A stretch of 64,000 bases of DNA from Micromonospora sp. DSM 45708 (GCF_039566955.1 NZ_CP154796.1:3038001-3102000); one strand, 5' to 3'. Positions 15,768 to 24,624 are shown, numbered from the stretch's first letter. The notes: generated from the letters alone by a model not told the origin. Made by a program: numbers and translations.

Positions 15768-16910
15768 TTAGCCCCTGGCGAGGGCACGCGAGATGACCAG
15801 CCGCTGGATCTGGTTGGTGCCCTCGACGATCTGGAGCACCTTCGCCTCGCGCATGTACCGCTCGACCGGGTGGTCGGCGACGTAGCCGGCGCCGCCGAGC
15901 ACCTGCACCGCGTCGGTGGTCACCCGCATCGCCAGGTCGGTGGCGAACAGCTTCGCCTTCGCCGCCTCGATCGAGTACGGCCGGCCCGCGTCGCGCAGCC
16001 GCGCGGCGGCCAGCAGCAGCGCGCGGGCCGCGGAGATGCCGGTGGCGTGGTCGGCGAGCATGAAGCCGAGCCCCTGGAAGTCGACGATGGCGCGGCCGAA
16101 CTGCTGCCGCTGGCGCGCGTAGTCGACCGCGTAGTCCAGCGCGGCCTGTGCCAGGCCGACCGCGCAGGCGGCGATGCCGAGACGGCCGGAGTCCAGCGCC
16201 GACATGGCGATGGTGAAACCGGCGCCCTCGCCGCCGATCAGCCGCTCGGCCGGCACCCGGGCGTCGTCGAACGCGATCTGCGCGACCGGGGAGGCGTGCA
16301 GGCCCATGGTGCGCTCGGCGGCCTGCGGTGCGATGCCGGGCGTGGCCCGGTCGGCCAGCAGGCAGGAGATGCCCTTCGGGCCGGGCCCGCCGGTGCGACA
16401 GAAGACGTTGTAGAAGTCGGCGACGCGGGCATGGGTGATCCACGCCTTGGTGCCGGTCACCACGTACGCGTCGCCGTCGCGGACCGCCCGGGTGGTCAGC
16501 GCCGCCGCGTCCGACCCGCCCTGCGGCTCGGAGAGGCAGTACGCCCCGAGCAGCTCCCCGCCGATCATGTCGGGCAGCAGCTTGCGCTGCTCGTCGGTGC
16601 CGAACTGGGCCAACGGGTAGCAGGACAGCGTGTGCACGCTGACCGCCTCGGCCACGGCCAGCCACCGGCTGGCGAGGATCTCCAGCACCTGGAGGTAGAC
16701 CTCGTACGGCTGGGCGGCGCCGCCGTGCTCCTCGGCGTACGGCAGACCGAGCAGGCCGGCGCGGCCCAGTGTGCGCAGCACGTCGCGGGGGAACTCGGCG
16801 CGCTCCTCGAAGCCGGCGGCCTTCGGCGCCAACTCCCGGTCGGCGAGCTCGGTGGCGAGCTCCAGCAGGTCGTGGGCCTCGTCGGTGGGCAGGATCCGGT
16901 CGACGTTCAT
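15768..16910 (-). CDS. acyl-CoA dehydrogenase
   Basis: This FAD-dependent enzyme of 380 residues introduces an alpha-beta double bond into an acyl-CoA and passes electrons to ETF. Family motifs are clear: GAYCLSEPQGGSDAAALTT, GTKAWITHARVADFYNVF, and near the C-terminus VLGGAGYVADHPVERYMREAKVLQIVEGTNQIQ, which holds the catalytic Glu position (IVEGT) of short-chain and butyryl-CoA dehydrogenases. With crotonyl/butyryl-type intermediates produced by the nearby lysine pathway, a short-chain substrate is possible but unproven. ATG 16910; a small inverted repeat lies about 65 nt upstream. Confidence 0.92.
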   Translation of the reverse strand: MNVDRILPTDEAHDLLELATELADRELAPKAAGFEERAEFPRDVLRTLGRAGLLGLPYAEEHGGAAQPYEVYLQVLEILASRWLAVAEAVSVHTLSCYPLAQFGTDEQRKLLPDMIGGELLGAYCLSEPQGGSDAAALTTRAVRDGDAYVVTGTKAWITHARVADFYNVFCRTGGPGPKGISCLLADRATPGIAPQAAERTMGLHASPVAQIAFDDARVPAERLIGGEGAGFTIAMSALDSGRLGIAACAVGLAQAALDYAVDYARQRQQFGRAIVDFQGLGFMLADHATGISAARALLLAAARLRDAGRPYSIEAAKAKLFATDLAMRVTTDAVQVLGGAGYVADHPVERYMREAKVLQIVEGTNQIQRLVISRALARG

Positions 16911-16974
16911 AGCGCGATGAGCTCCGTGGGGTGGGTGAGCCGGTGCGGCGTCCGGGTGCGGACCCTGCCAGCTT

Positions 16975-16984
16975 AACGGTCGTT
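16975..16984. promoter_or_regulatory. small operator-like inverted repeat upstream of the acyl-CoA dehydrogenase
   Basis: AACG-GT-CGTT, flanked by T on the right, is a short perfect palindrome in a less GC-rich patch between divergent genes. TetR-type fatty-acid regulators bind sites of this form. Too short to assign. Confidence 0.3.
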
Positions 16985-17076
16985 TGGGCAGTGGCGGGAG
17001 GGCGCGTTCCTGTCGTACCGATGGTCCATGATCCTTGTCGTCACAGCGGCACGGAGCACGGGCCGGCGACGGCGTT

Positions 17077-17104
17077 CCGGCGTGCCCGGCGCCGGGCACG
17101 CCGG
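17077..17104. repeat. 28-bp perfect palindrome before the five-gene operon
   Basis: The half-site CCGGCGTGCCCGGC is followed directly by its exact reverse complement, with no spacer. The palindrome ends 15 nt before the start codon of the first operon gene and abuts its ribosome-binding site (GGGGAGG, 17105-17111). It could form a very stable hairpin in the leader, hiding or exposing the ribosome-binding site, or be a protein operator. Confidence 0.7.
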
Positions 17105-17119
17105 CGGGGAGGTCGAAAG

Positions 17120-17629
17120 ATGACGGAGCCGACGGACGCCACACGGCGACGACGGAGCGTGCTGCGGGTCGCACCCCCGGCGCGGGCCCGCAAGCTGGCC
17201 AAGGTGCCCTTCGTGGAGCTGGCCGACGGCCGGTTGCAGGGAGTGGTGTCCAGCGGGTCCGACGTGGAGCGGGTCTACGTCTCCTCGGTGACCGCCGGCA
17301 GCCACGCGGTCAACTGCAGCACCAACAACAACCGCCCCTGCGGCGGCCTGCGCGGCAGCCTGCTCTGCAAGCACCTGCACGCGCTGGCCGACGAGGCCGT
17401 GCTCCAGTACGGCGTCGAACAGGTCGCCCGTTACCTGCGTATCGACCCCGGCGACGGCGTCGACAGCGGTGCCGCGCTGCTGGCCCGCACCGACGCGCGG
17501 CACGAGCCCGGGCCGGCGGCGGTGGTGTTCAGCCGCTTCCTGCGCCACCTGGCCTACCTGGAGGTCCCGCCGAGCACCGCGCCGGTGCCCGAGCTGCACT
17601 GGTTCCCGGCCACCGCGGCGGTGCGCTGA
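17120..17629 (+). CDS. SWIM-like zinc-finger protein, first gene of a yeh-like VWA/MoxR operon
   Basis: The 169-residue protein has a basic N-terminus, a short beta-rich domain, and a cysteine/histidine cluster: C66, C74, C83 and H85 (NCSTNNNRPC ... LCKH). It resembles a SWIM zinc finger (CxC...CxH) with wider spacing between the first two cysteines. SWIM domains bind DNA or protein. Start ATG 17120 follows GGGGAGG. Its stop overlaps the next start (TGATG). In E. coli the analogous cluster encodes the SWIM protein YehQ; this gene plus the next may together correspond to it. Function unknown. Confidence 0.7.
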   Translation: MTEPTDATRRRRSVLRVAPPARARKLAKVPFVELADGRLQGVVSSGSDVERVYVSSVTAGSHAVNCSTNNNRPCGGLRGSLLCKHLHALADEAVLQYGVEQVARYLRIDPGDGVDSGAALLARTDARHEPGPAAVVFSRFLRHLAYLEVPPSTAPVPELHWFPATAAVR

Positions 17630-19035
17630 TGCTCGCCGCGCAGCTCACCCAGCTCGACGACGACGCACCCGCCGGGCTGGCCGAGGCGCTCGCCGTCGTC
17701 GACGCCGTCGACGACTCGCTCACCCGCGGCCTGGCCCGGCTGAGCGAGCCGGACGCCGCCGCCTGGACGGCGCTGGCCACCGCTGTCGACGGCACCCCGC
17801 TGGCCGAGCGCACCGCCGAGGCGGTGCGCGCCGCGACAACCGGCGCGCTCACCGAGGAGCACCTGGCCGTCCTCGTCGGCGCCCGCGCCGCGCTGCTCGG
17901 CGCCGTCCACGACGCGCTGCTGGACCGGCTCGACACGGCGCTGCACCGGTCCCGCGGCCCGTGGCTCGCCGCGCCGTCGGACGCCGCGCCCGCGCCGGGC
18001 GTCACCCCCGCCCTGGCCGGGGCCCGCGCCTGGCTGCACGAGCTGACGCTCGCCGGCTGGCAGGGCGCCGACCACGAACTGCTCTCCGGCGCCGCCGGGC
18101 CGGTCGAGGCCGCGCTCGCCGAGCCGGCCCAGCGCCGCCTCGCGGTGCTGCTCGACGGGCTCGCCGCCGAGCTGCGCGCCGGCCTGCCGGTGACCGCCGC
18201 GACGCCGGCACCCGCCCGCCGGTGGGCCGACCTGTGGGCCCGGGCCGTGCTGCTCGCCGCCGGCGCCACCACCGAGACCGCCCCGGCGGAGACGGTGTCC
18301 GGCCGGCTGCTGCCGCTCGGCGTCGACGTGCACGAGCACGACACCGCGTTCCAGGCGCAGCTGCACGCCCTGCTCGAACCGGCCGGCGGCGGTCCGGGCC
18401 GGCTGGTCCGGGTCACCGTCGTCGCGGCCAAGGTCGCCACCATCGTCGGCCCGGCCGGCTGGCGGCTGCTGGAGGCGTACCCGGTGCTGCTCAAGGCCCT
18501 CGCCGAGCGGCGGGCCGTGACCGTCACCGACCTGCCCGCGCACGGCGCCGACCTGCACTGGGTCGAGGAGCGCGCCGTGCTCGGCGACCCCGCCGACCCG
18601 TTCGCCACCGCCCGGGTGCTGCTCGCCGGCGCGACCGCGTCGGCCACCCCGCCGCTGCAACGCCATCCCGCCGCGCTCGCCGAACCGGTCCTGGTCGAGG
18701 GCCGCGTCGTCCGCGACGACGACGGTGAGCCGGTGGTCGCGCTCGACGGCCGGACGATCCCGCTGGCCGTCGACCGGCTGCCCGCCGCCGGGCCGCTCAC
18801 CCCGGCACTGGTCGGCGCCGCCACCGCGTGCCTCGGCCTGCTCCGCTGGGACGACGGCCGCTGGCTGCTGCAACCGCTCGCCGTGCGGGCCACCGTCAAA
18901 CGGCAGACCGTCGAGGCGCACAACGGCGACTGGGCGTGCGGCATCACCGACCCGAAGGCGGCCAAGGCCGAGGCGCGCGCCGGCGACGCGGTGGCCGTGC
19001 TGCGCGAACGCGCCGGAAGGTTGCTGCGCCGATGA
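17629..19035 (+). CDS. DUF5691-like protein of the yeh-like operon
   Basis: This 468-residue protein has no recognised catalytic motif. It is almost entirely Ala/Leu/Arg-rich helical repeats, with a more beta-like C-terminal third that ends in a conserved-looking NGDWACGITDPKAAKAE segment. In actinobacteria a DUF5691 protein commonly sits in this position, between the SWIM protein and the VWA protein; my assignment rests on that order, length and helical character. It begins within the stop codon of the SWIM gene and overlaps the VWA gene by 4 nt, so it is translationally coupled on both sides. It may act as a scaffold. Confidence 0.6.
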   Translation: MLAAQLTQLDDDAPAGLAEALAVVDAVDDSLTRGLARLSEPDAAAWTALATAVDGTPLAERTAEAVRAATTGALTEEHLAVLVGARAALLGAVHDALLDRLDTALHRSRGPWLAAPSDAAPAPGVTPALAGARAWLHELTLAGWQGADHELLSGAAGPVEAALAEPAQRRLAVLLDGLAAELRAGLPVTAATPAPARRWADLWARAVLLAAGATTETAPAETVSGRLLPLGVDVHEHDTAFQAQLHALLEPAGGGPGRLVRVTVVAAKVATIVGPAGWRLLEAYPVLLKALAERRAVTVTDLPAHGADLHWVEERAVLGDPADPFATARVLLAGATASATPPLQRHPAALAEPVLVEGRVVRDDDGEPVVALDGRTIPLAVDRLPAAGPLTPALVGAATACLGLLRWDDGRWLLQPLAVRATVKRQTVEAHNGDWACGITDPKAAKAEARAGDAVAVLRERAGRLLRR

Positions 19036-20351
19036 CCGCCGACCGCGACCACGCCAACCGCCGCCAGGTGCTCTACTGGCGGCTGCTCGCCCGCCTGTTC
19101 CACCCCGACGAGCAGCCGGCGCTGGAATCCGCCAGCGTCGCCGTCGTCGACGACCTCGGCCTGCCCACCGCGCTGCTGGACCCGGCCGTCTCCGTCGACA
19201 CCGTCGTCCAGCGCTTCCCGGCACTCGCCGACGAGCTGCGCGGTCTGCTCACCCCCGACCCCGACGCCCCGGCCGGCCCGTTCCACCCCACCGAGATCGA
19301 GGTACGCCGGGCCGCGCTGGCGTCGAAGCTGCTGCTCAACGTGTTCGCCACCGGCGCCGGCGAGGTCAGCGCCGGGCAACTGGCCCGCTGGCAGGCCGAT
19401 GCCGGCTGGTTCGAGCAGGCGTGCGGCGCCGCCCCCGGCGAGCTGCGCCGGGACGGGACCGGTCTCGGCGCCACACTCGCCGGCCTGGAGGGCGACCTGG
19501 TCCGCCGGATGCGCCTGCGGGAGGTGCTCGCCGACCCGGTGCTGGCCGCCCGGCTCACCCCGAGCATGTCCCTGATCGAGCAGCTCCTGCGCGACAAGTC
19601 GAACCTGTCCGGGGTGGCGCTGGCCAACGCCAAGTCACTGATCCGCCGCTACGTCGACCAGGTCGCCGAGGTGCTGCGCACCCAGGTCGCGCAGGCCACC
19701 GTCGGCGCGGTCGACCGGTCGGTGCCGCCCAAGCGGGTCTTCCGCAACCTCGACCTCGACCGCACGATCTGGCAGAACCTCACCAACTGGAGCCCCGACG
19801 ACGAACGCCTCTACGTCGACCGGCTCTACTACCGGCAGACCGCGCGGCGCACCACGCCGTCGCGGCTCATCGTGGTCGTCGACCAGTCCGGCTCGATGGT
19901 CGACTCGATGGTCAACTGCACCATCCTCGCCTCCATCTTCGCCGGGCTGCCCAAGGTCGACGTGCACCTCATCGCGTACGACACCCGGGCGCTGGACCTC
20001 ACCCCGTGGGTGCACGACCCGTTCGAGGTGCTGCTGCGCACCAACCTCGGCGGCGGCAACGACGGCCCGGTCGCCATGGCGCTGGCCCGCCCCAAGATCG
20101 TCGAGCCGCGCAACACGGTAATGGTCTGGATCTCCGACTTCTACGAGTTCGACCGCTCCCAGCCGCTGTTCGACGGCATCGAGGCCGTGCACCGCTCCGG
20201 GGTGAAGTTCATCCCGGTCGGCTCCGTCAACAGCTCCGGCCACCAGAGCGTCAACCCCTGGTTCCGGCAGCGCCTCAAGGACCTGGGCACCCCCGTCATC
20301 TCCGGCCACATCCGCAAGCTCGTCGTCGAGCTGAAGAACTTCCTCACCTAG
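19032..20351 (+). CDS. VWA-domain protein (YehP-like)
   Basis: The 439-residue protein has an N-terminal helical region (1-260) and a C-terminal von Willebrand A domain. Its metal-ion adhesion site is DQSGSM (D284, S286, S288), followed by the TNLGGGNDG and WISDFYEFD loops that complete the site. In MoxR-VWA pairs the VWA protein presents metal-bound clients to the AAA+ ATPase; E. coli YehP is the closest analogue by architecture and neighbours. ATG 19032 overlaps the upstream stop (ATGA) and the ATPase gene starts 13 nt after its stop. It is cytoplasmic: no signal peptide is visible. Confidence 0.88.
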   Translation: MTADRDHANRRQVLYWRLLARLFHPDEQPALESASVAVVDDLGLPTALLDPAVSVDTVVQRFPALADELRGLLTPDPDAPAGPFHPTEIEVRRAALASKLLLNVFATGAGEVSAGQLARWQADAGWFEQACGAAPGELRRDGTGLGATLAGLEGDLVRRMRLREVLADPVLAARLTPSMSLIEQLLRDKSNLSGVALANAKSLIRRYVDQVAEVLRTQVAQATVGAVDRSVPPKRVFRNLDLDRTIWQNLTNWSPDDERLYVDRLYYRQTARRTTPSRLIVVVDQSGSMVDSMVNCTILASIFAGLPKVDVHLIAYDTRALDLTPWVHDPFEVLLRTNLGGGNDGPVAMALARPKIVEPRNTVMVWISDFYEFDRSQPLFDGIEAVHRSGVKFIPVGSVNSSGHQSVNPWFRQRLKDLGTPVISGHIRKLVVELKNFLT

Positions 20352-20364
20352 GAGAGCACCCCTG

Positions 20365-21477
20365 ATGTCCGACATGCTCCGCGCCCCCGCCGAGGTCACC
20401 TACGCCGACGAGCTGGCCTACCTCGAGTCGGTCGACACCGGGCCGAAGCCGTTCTCCTGGCGCCTGAGCCCCCGCATGGTCCGGCTGTTCGTGCTCGGCT
20501 CCGAACGCGCCGACGGCCTCGACCGGGAGATCCCGCAGAAATGGTTCGGCGACCGCAGCTTCGTCGAACGCAGCATCGTCACGCTCGCCTCCGACCGGGG
20601 CCTGCTGCTCATCGGCGACCCCGGCACCGGCAAGAGCTGGCTCGCCGAGCTGCTCTCGGCCGCGATCTGCGGCAACTCCACGCTCGTCGTGCAGGGCACC
20701 GCCGGCACCACCGAGGACCACATCAAGTACTCGTGGAACGTCTCCATGGTCATCGCGCGTGGCCAGTCCCGCGAGTCGATGATCCCCTCGCCGATCATGA
20801 CCGCGATGGAACGCGGCGTCATCGGCCGCTTCGAGGAGCTGACCCGCTCCACCAGCGACGTGCAGGACGCGCTCATCTCGATCCTGTCCGAGAAGTACGT
20901 CGCCATCCCCGAGCTGGACCAGGACAACATCGTCTTCGCCCAGCCCGGCTTCTCGATCATCGCCACCGCGAACAGCCGCGACCGGGGCGTCAACGACCTC
21001 TCCTCCGCGCTCAAGCGCCGGTTCAACTTCGTCCGCATCCCGGTGGTCACCAACAAGCGCAGCGAGGCCGAGATCGTCCGCTTCCGCACCGAGGAGCTAC
21101 TGCGCCGGCACCGCATCGAGCTGGAGGTCCCGCCCACCCTGCTCGACATCCTGCTGCAGAGCTTCGCCGACCTGCGCGCCGCCGCGTCCGCCGCCACCAG
21201 CGACGACGAGAAGCTGGAGTCGGCGCTGTCCACCGCCGAGCAGATCGGCGTGCTGGAGGACGCCGTCCTGCACAGCCAGTTCTTCGGCGACCGCACCCTG
21301 CGCGCCGGGACGCTCGCCGGGTCGCTGGTCGGCTCGCTGGCCCGACGCAGCCCGGAGGACCTGGCCATCCTCAACAAGTACCTGCACGGCGTCGTCGAGC
21401 CCCGGGCCAAGGCCGACGGCGGCGGCTGGGACGACTTCCTCGACGGCGGTCGCCAGGCGATCGCGTCGCTGTCATGA
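20365..21477 (+). CDS. MoxR-type AAA+ ATPase (YehL-like)
   Basis: The 370-residue AAA+ ATPase has Walker A GDPGTGKS (residues 84-91). A Walker-B-like strand, GVIGRFEEL, has Glu-Glu in place of Asp-Glu. FSIIATANSRD gives the sensor-1 Asn, and SSALKRRF the arginine-finger region. MoxR ATPases act as chaperones that remodel or load metals into partners through VWA proteins, here the upstream gene. Start ATG 20365 follows GGAGAG. It overlaps the next gene by 4 nt. E. coli YehL is the likely counterpart. Confidence 0.9.
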   Translation: MSDMLRAPAEVTYADELAYLESVDTGPKPFSWRLSPRMVRLFVLGSERADGLDREIPQKWFGDRSFVERSIVTLASDRGLLLIGDPGTGKSWLAELLSAAICGNSTLVVQGTAGTTEDHIKYSWNVSMVIARGQSRESMIPSPIMTAMERGVIGRFEELTRSTSDVQDALISILSEKYVAIPELDQDNIVFAQPGFSIIATANSRDRGVNDLSSALKRRFNFVRIPVVTNKRSEAEIVRFRTEELLRRHRIELEVPPTLLDILLQSFADLRAAASAATSDDEKLESALSTAEQIGVLEDAVLHSQFFGDRTLRAGTLAGSLVGSLARRSPEDLAILNKYLHGVVEPRAKADGGGWDDFLDGGRQAIASLS

Positions 21478-24305
21478 CCGCACCCGCCCCGACCGGCCTC
21501 TTCGGCGCGCTGCGCGAGCAGCTCACCGACGCCGCCGCCGCGTTCGCCGACTCCCCCGACGCGCTCGCCGGGATCCTCGCCGGCATGGTCGACGACGTCG
21601 ACCGCGCACTCGGCGAACGGCTGGAGATCTTTCCGGTCTGCCACCACTCCCCCGCGTCCGCGCTGGCCATGGCCCGGCGACTACGCGCCCACCCACCCAA
21701 GGTCATCTACCTCGAACTCTGCGAGGACCTGCGCCCCCTCCTCGACGAGCTGCGCAACTGCCGCCTCCCCGTGGCCGTGCAGGCGTTCGCCACCGAACTC
21801 GACGGCTTCCCCGCCGAGTGGAGCCCGCTGAGCGTCATCGCCCCGATCACCGAGGCCTCCGCGGAATACCAGGCCATCGCGTACGCGCTGGACACGCCGG
21901 GCGTGGAGCTGGTGCTGGTGGACCGCTCCACCGACCACGTCTTCCAGTGGACGCCGCGCGACGACCAGCCGGCCGGCCCCGACCCGGCCCCGACCGCCGA
22001 CGAGGACGCGGCGCTGCACGGCGACGCGGTCGGCGTGGAGATCGGCGACCTGCGTCCCCGCTTCGCCGAACTGGAAGCCCACCTGCTGCACCACGGCAAG
22101 GTCCGGCACTGGTCGGAGTGGTGGGACCAGTACGTCGAACGTCCCCTCGCCGACGCCGACCACGACACCTACCGGCAGGTCATGGTGCTGATCGGCAGCC
22201 TGTTCCGGCGGCTGCGCCCCACCCGGTCGGCCCGCGACGACCGCGACGAGGACCGGGAACGCCACATGTGGACGCGGATGCGCCAACACCTCGCCGCGTC
22301 CGGCGCCGACCCGGCCGACTGCCTCTACGTCTGCGGCGCGTTCCACGCCGCCAGCCGCGTCGAACAGTTCGGCCTCGACTCCACCGCCCCGGACTTCCCG
22401 ATCAGCCCCCGCACCGGCACCCGCTGGCGCTACGGTCTCATCCCGTCCAGCCACTCCGCCATCGAGGCCCAGTTCGGCCTCGCCCCCGGCACCGTCTCCA
22501 TCGCGGCGGCGAACTGGGCCGCCGCGATCGGCCGCAGCCGGCTCACGCCGTACCGGCTGGCCGGGCAGCAGACCGGGAAGAAGGGCCGCCGCACCCGGGC
22601 GACCCCGACCGCCGCCCCGCCCGAGGTGGTCGCCGACCGGCTCAGCGGCTTCCTGGCCGCGCCACCGGCGCTCGACGGGCTGGACGAGGCGGAACTGCGC
22701 GGCTGGTGCGTCGACATCGTCCGACTCGCCCGCCGCAACGGCTACCTCGCCAGCACCGCCGACGCGATCGCCGTGTTCGAGACCTCGATCCTGCTGGCCA
22801 ACCTGCGCAACCGGGCCAAGCCGACCCCCTACGACTTCGCCGACGCCGCGGTCACCTGCATCGAGAAGGACGTGGTGCCGGGCCGACGCGACGTCCGCCG
22901 GCTCTGCGAGATCCTGCTCGGCGGCGACCGCGTCGGCCAGGTCGGATACGACTCGCTGCCGCCGCTGGCCCGCGACGTGCTCGACCGGCTCCGCCCGCTC
23001 GGGCTCGACCTGGAGCGGCGCACCGTGCAGCGGGCACTGCTCGACCTGCGCGCCGACCCGGCGCTGGAGCCCTGCTCCGACCTGCTCTGGATGCTGCGCC
23101 ACCTGCTGCCCGCCGACGCGGTCCGCCCGATCATGGGCGAGCGCCGCCTCGGGCACCGCTCCACTCAGGAGAGCTGGGACCTCGCCCTCGGCCGCAACCA
23201 ACGCGCCCTCATCGAGCTGGGCTACGAGGGCGTCACGGTCGAGCAGGTGCTGGAGCAACGGCTGCGGCGCGCGGTCCGCGGCCCGGACGCCACCGCCGCC
23301 CGCGCGCTCGCCGCGGTCGAGGACGCCATCCGCCTGCTCGACAGTCCCCGGCTGGTCGACGAGCTCGGCACGCGGGCCGTCGAGCTGCTCGCGGCCGAAC
23401 GCACCGTCGACGACGCGCCGGAGGTGCTGCGCCGCATCCGGCGGCTGCTCGCCCACCACCGCACCACCGCGCCGACGCTGCCGGCCTGGTGTCAGGCGTT
23501 CGTCACCACCGGGTACGCCCACTACTGCACGCTGCTGCCCACCGCGTTCGTCGACGAGGCCACCGGCGTCCGTCAGGTCGGCGCCATGCTCGGCTTCCTG
23601 TTCCACATGGAGAGCCTCGCGCTGTCGCTGGGCTGCGACCGGTCGCAGCTCGAACTGGCCGTCGCCCAGGCCCACCCCGAGGCGCCGGCCAAGCTGGCGC
23701 TGCTCTGGGCCGCCCGTCACCAGCTCGGCCTGCTGCCGCTGGCCCGGCTCCGTGAGCACTGCGCCGAGTTGCTGGGCAACCCGCTGGTGGTGCCGGCGTT
23801 CCCGCAGTACCTGTCCGGGTTCGTGCACGCGCTCGACCCGGTGCCGCGGCTGGCGCCGTTCGTGGTGGAGACCATGTCGGCCGCGTTCGCCGGGCTGCCG
23901 GACCCGGTGCTGTTGCCGTGGCTGCCCACCCTGATCACCACGCTGCGGGAGCACGGCCCGGAACTGGTGCCGCTGCTGGTCCGGGAGGCGGAACGCACCT
24001 TCCCCGGCACCCTGCCCGAGCTGGACGCCTGGACGCCGCCGTGGGCCGCCGCGCCAGCGCCGTCGACGTCCGGGCCGGCGGTGACGCCCACCGGGCCGGT
24101 GCACGGCCTACTGACCGCGTATCCGGTGGCCGTCGACGCGGTGGCGGCGCTGCTCGGCTGCGACGGGTCGTGGCGCCCGCCCGTCGACGACGCCCCACCG
24201 ACGTGCGGGGCGGCCGGCACGCTGGTGGCCGCCCATCCGGCGAGCGCCCGCGCGGTGGCGTCCCTGCTGGCGCGACCGGATCGGGCCGGGCTCAGTGCGG
24301 GGTGA
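21474..24305 (+). CDS. DUF5682-like large protein (YehM-like) with a TraB/ChaN-like N-terminal domain
   Basis: The 943-residue protein is the largest component of the operon. The N-terminal 320 residues hold three motifs spaced like those of the TraB/ChaN/EreA esterase-peptidase superfamily: CHHSPAS (H57, H58), VIYLELCEDL (E81) and YVCGAFHAAS (G288-H291, a GxxH motif). The rest (about 380-900) is helical repeats without known motifs, ending in a Pro-rich linker and a short Ala-rich tail. It starts inside the ATPase stop codon (ATGA) and its 3' end overlaps the convergent cupin gene by 14 nt. The family match to DUF5682/YehM is from memory of gene order; enzymatic activity is inference. Confidence 0.75.
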   Translation: MTAPAPTGLFGALREQLTDAAAAFADSPDALAGILAGMVDDVDRALGERLEIFPVCHHSPASALAMARRLRAHPPKVIYLELCEDLRPLLDELRNCRLPVAVQAFATELDGFPAEWSPLSVIAPITEASAEYQAIAYALDTPGVELVLVDRSTDHVFQWTPRDDQPAGPDPAPTADEDAALHGDAVGVEIGDLRPRFAELEAHLLHHGKVRHWSEWWDQYVERPLADADHDTYRQVMVLIGSLFRRLRPTRSARDDRDEDRERHMWTRMRQHLAASGADPADCLYVCGAFHAASRVEQFGLDSTAPDFPISPRTGTRWRYGLIPSSHSAIEAQFGLAPGTVSIAAANWAAAIGRSRLTPYRLAGQQTGKKGRRTRATPTAAPPEVVADRLSGFLAAPPALDGLDEAELRGWCVDIVRLARRNGYLASTADAIAVFETSILLANLRNRAKPTPYDFADAAVTCIEKDVVPGRRDVRRLCEILLGGDRVGQVGYDSLPPLARDVLDRLRPLGLDLERRTVQRALLDLRADPALEPCSDLLWMLRHLLPADAVRPIMGERRLGHRSTQESWDLALGRNQRALIELGYEGVTVEQVLEQRLRRAVRGPDATAARALAAVEDAIRLLDSPRLVDELGTRAVELLAAERTVDDAPEVLRRIRRLLAHHRTTAPTLPAWCQAFVTTGYAHYCTLLPTAFVDEATGVRQVGAMLGFLFHMESLALSLGCDRSQLELAVAQAHPEAPAKLALLWAARHQLGLLPLARLREHCAELLGNPLVVPAFPQYLSGFVHALDPVPRLAPFVVETMSAAFAGLPDPVLLPWLPTLITTLREHGPELVPLLVREAERTFPGTLPELDAWTPPWAAAPAPSTSGPAVTPTGPVHGLLTAYPVAVDAVAALLGCDGSWRPPVDDAPPTCGAAGTLVAAHPASARAVASLLARPDRAGLSAG

Positions 24306-24624
24306 CCAGGGGCCGGCGGTCGTCGACGAAGTACGAGGAGAGCATCCGCGTCTCGACGCTCCCGACGTTGCGGGCGTTGTGCACCACACCCGGCGGAATC
24401 AGGAAGGGTTGGCCGGCACCGACGCGGAGAGCGGGGCGGTCGTCGAACTCCATGACGATGTCGCCCTGGATCAGGTAGCCGACCTCCTCGCCGGGATGGC
24501 TGTGCCGCCCCGACTCCCGGCCGACCGGGATCTGGAACAGGGTCTGCACGATCAGCCGGCCCGGCACCTCGGAGTGGGCGCGCTGCAACTCGGCGCGGGT
24601 GACGCCTTCGGTCGAAGGTCCCAT
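24292..24624 (-). CDS. small cupin-domain protein
   Basis: The 110-residue single-domain cupin has both conserved motifs. Motif 1 is GRHSHPGEEVGYLIQGDIVMEF (two His and the Glu), motif 2 is PFLIPPGVVHNARN (last metal His). Such proteins bind a metal and act as dioxygenases, isomerases or sensors; no specific reaction can be read. ATG 24624 is used. It is convergent with, and overlaps, the end of the large yeh-like gene by 14 nt, so it is not part of that operon. Confidence 0.85.
   Translation of the reverse strand: MGPSTEGVTRAELQRAHSEVPGRLIVQTLFQIPVGRESGRHSHPGEEVGYLIQGDIVMEFDDRPALRVGAGQPFLIPPGVVHNARNVGSVETRMLSSYFVDDRRPLVTPH

Noticed and set aside
14977..16665. apparent fusion of an Arg/Ala-rich region to the Lrp regulator
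   Set aside because: The upstream part is an out-of-frame reading of the acyl-CoA dehydrogenase gene and of DUF433; the Lrp domain has its own GTG start at 15483.
17120..24305. five-gene operon as a cobaltochelatase or methanol-dehydrogenase MoxR module
   Set aside because: The ATPase and VWA proteins could suggest chelatase (CobS/CobT, ChlI/ChlD), but there is no large chelatase subunit or dehydrogenase and the first, second and fifth proteins do not fit those systems.
24292..24624. cupin gene as a sixth member of the yeh-like operon
   Set aside because: It is on the opposite strand and convergent; the 14-nt overlap is only at the 3' ends.
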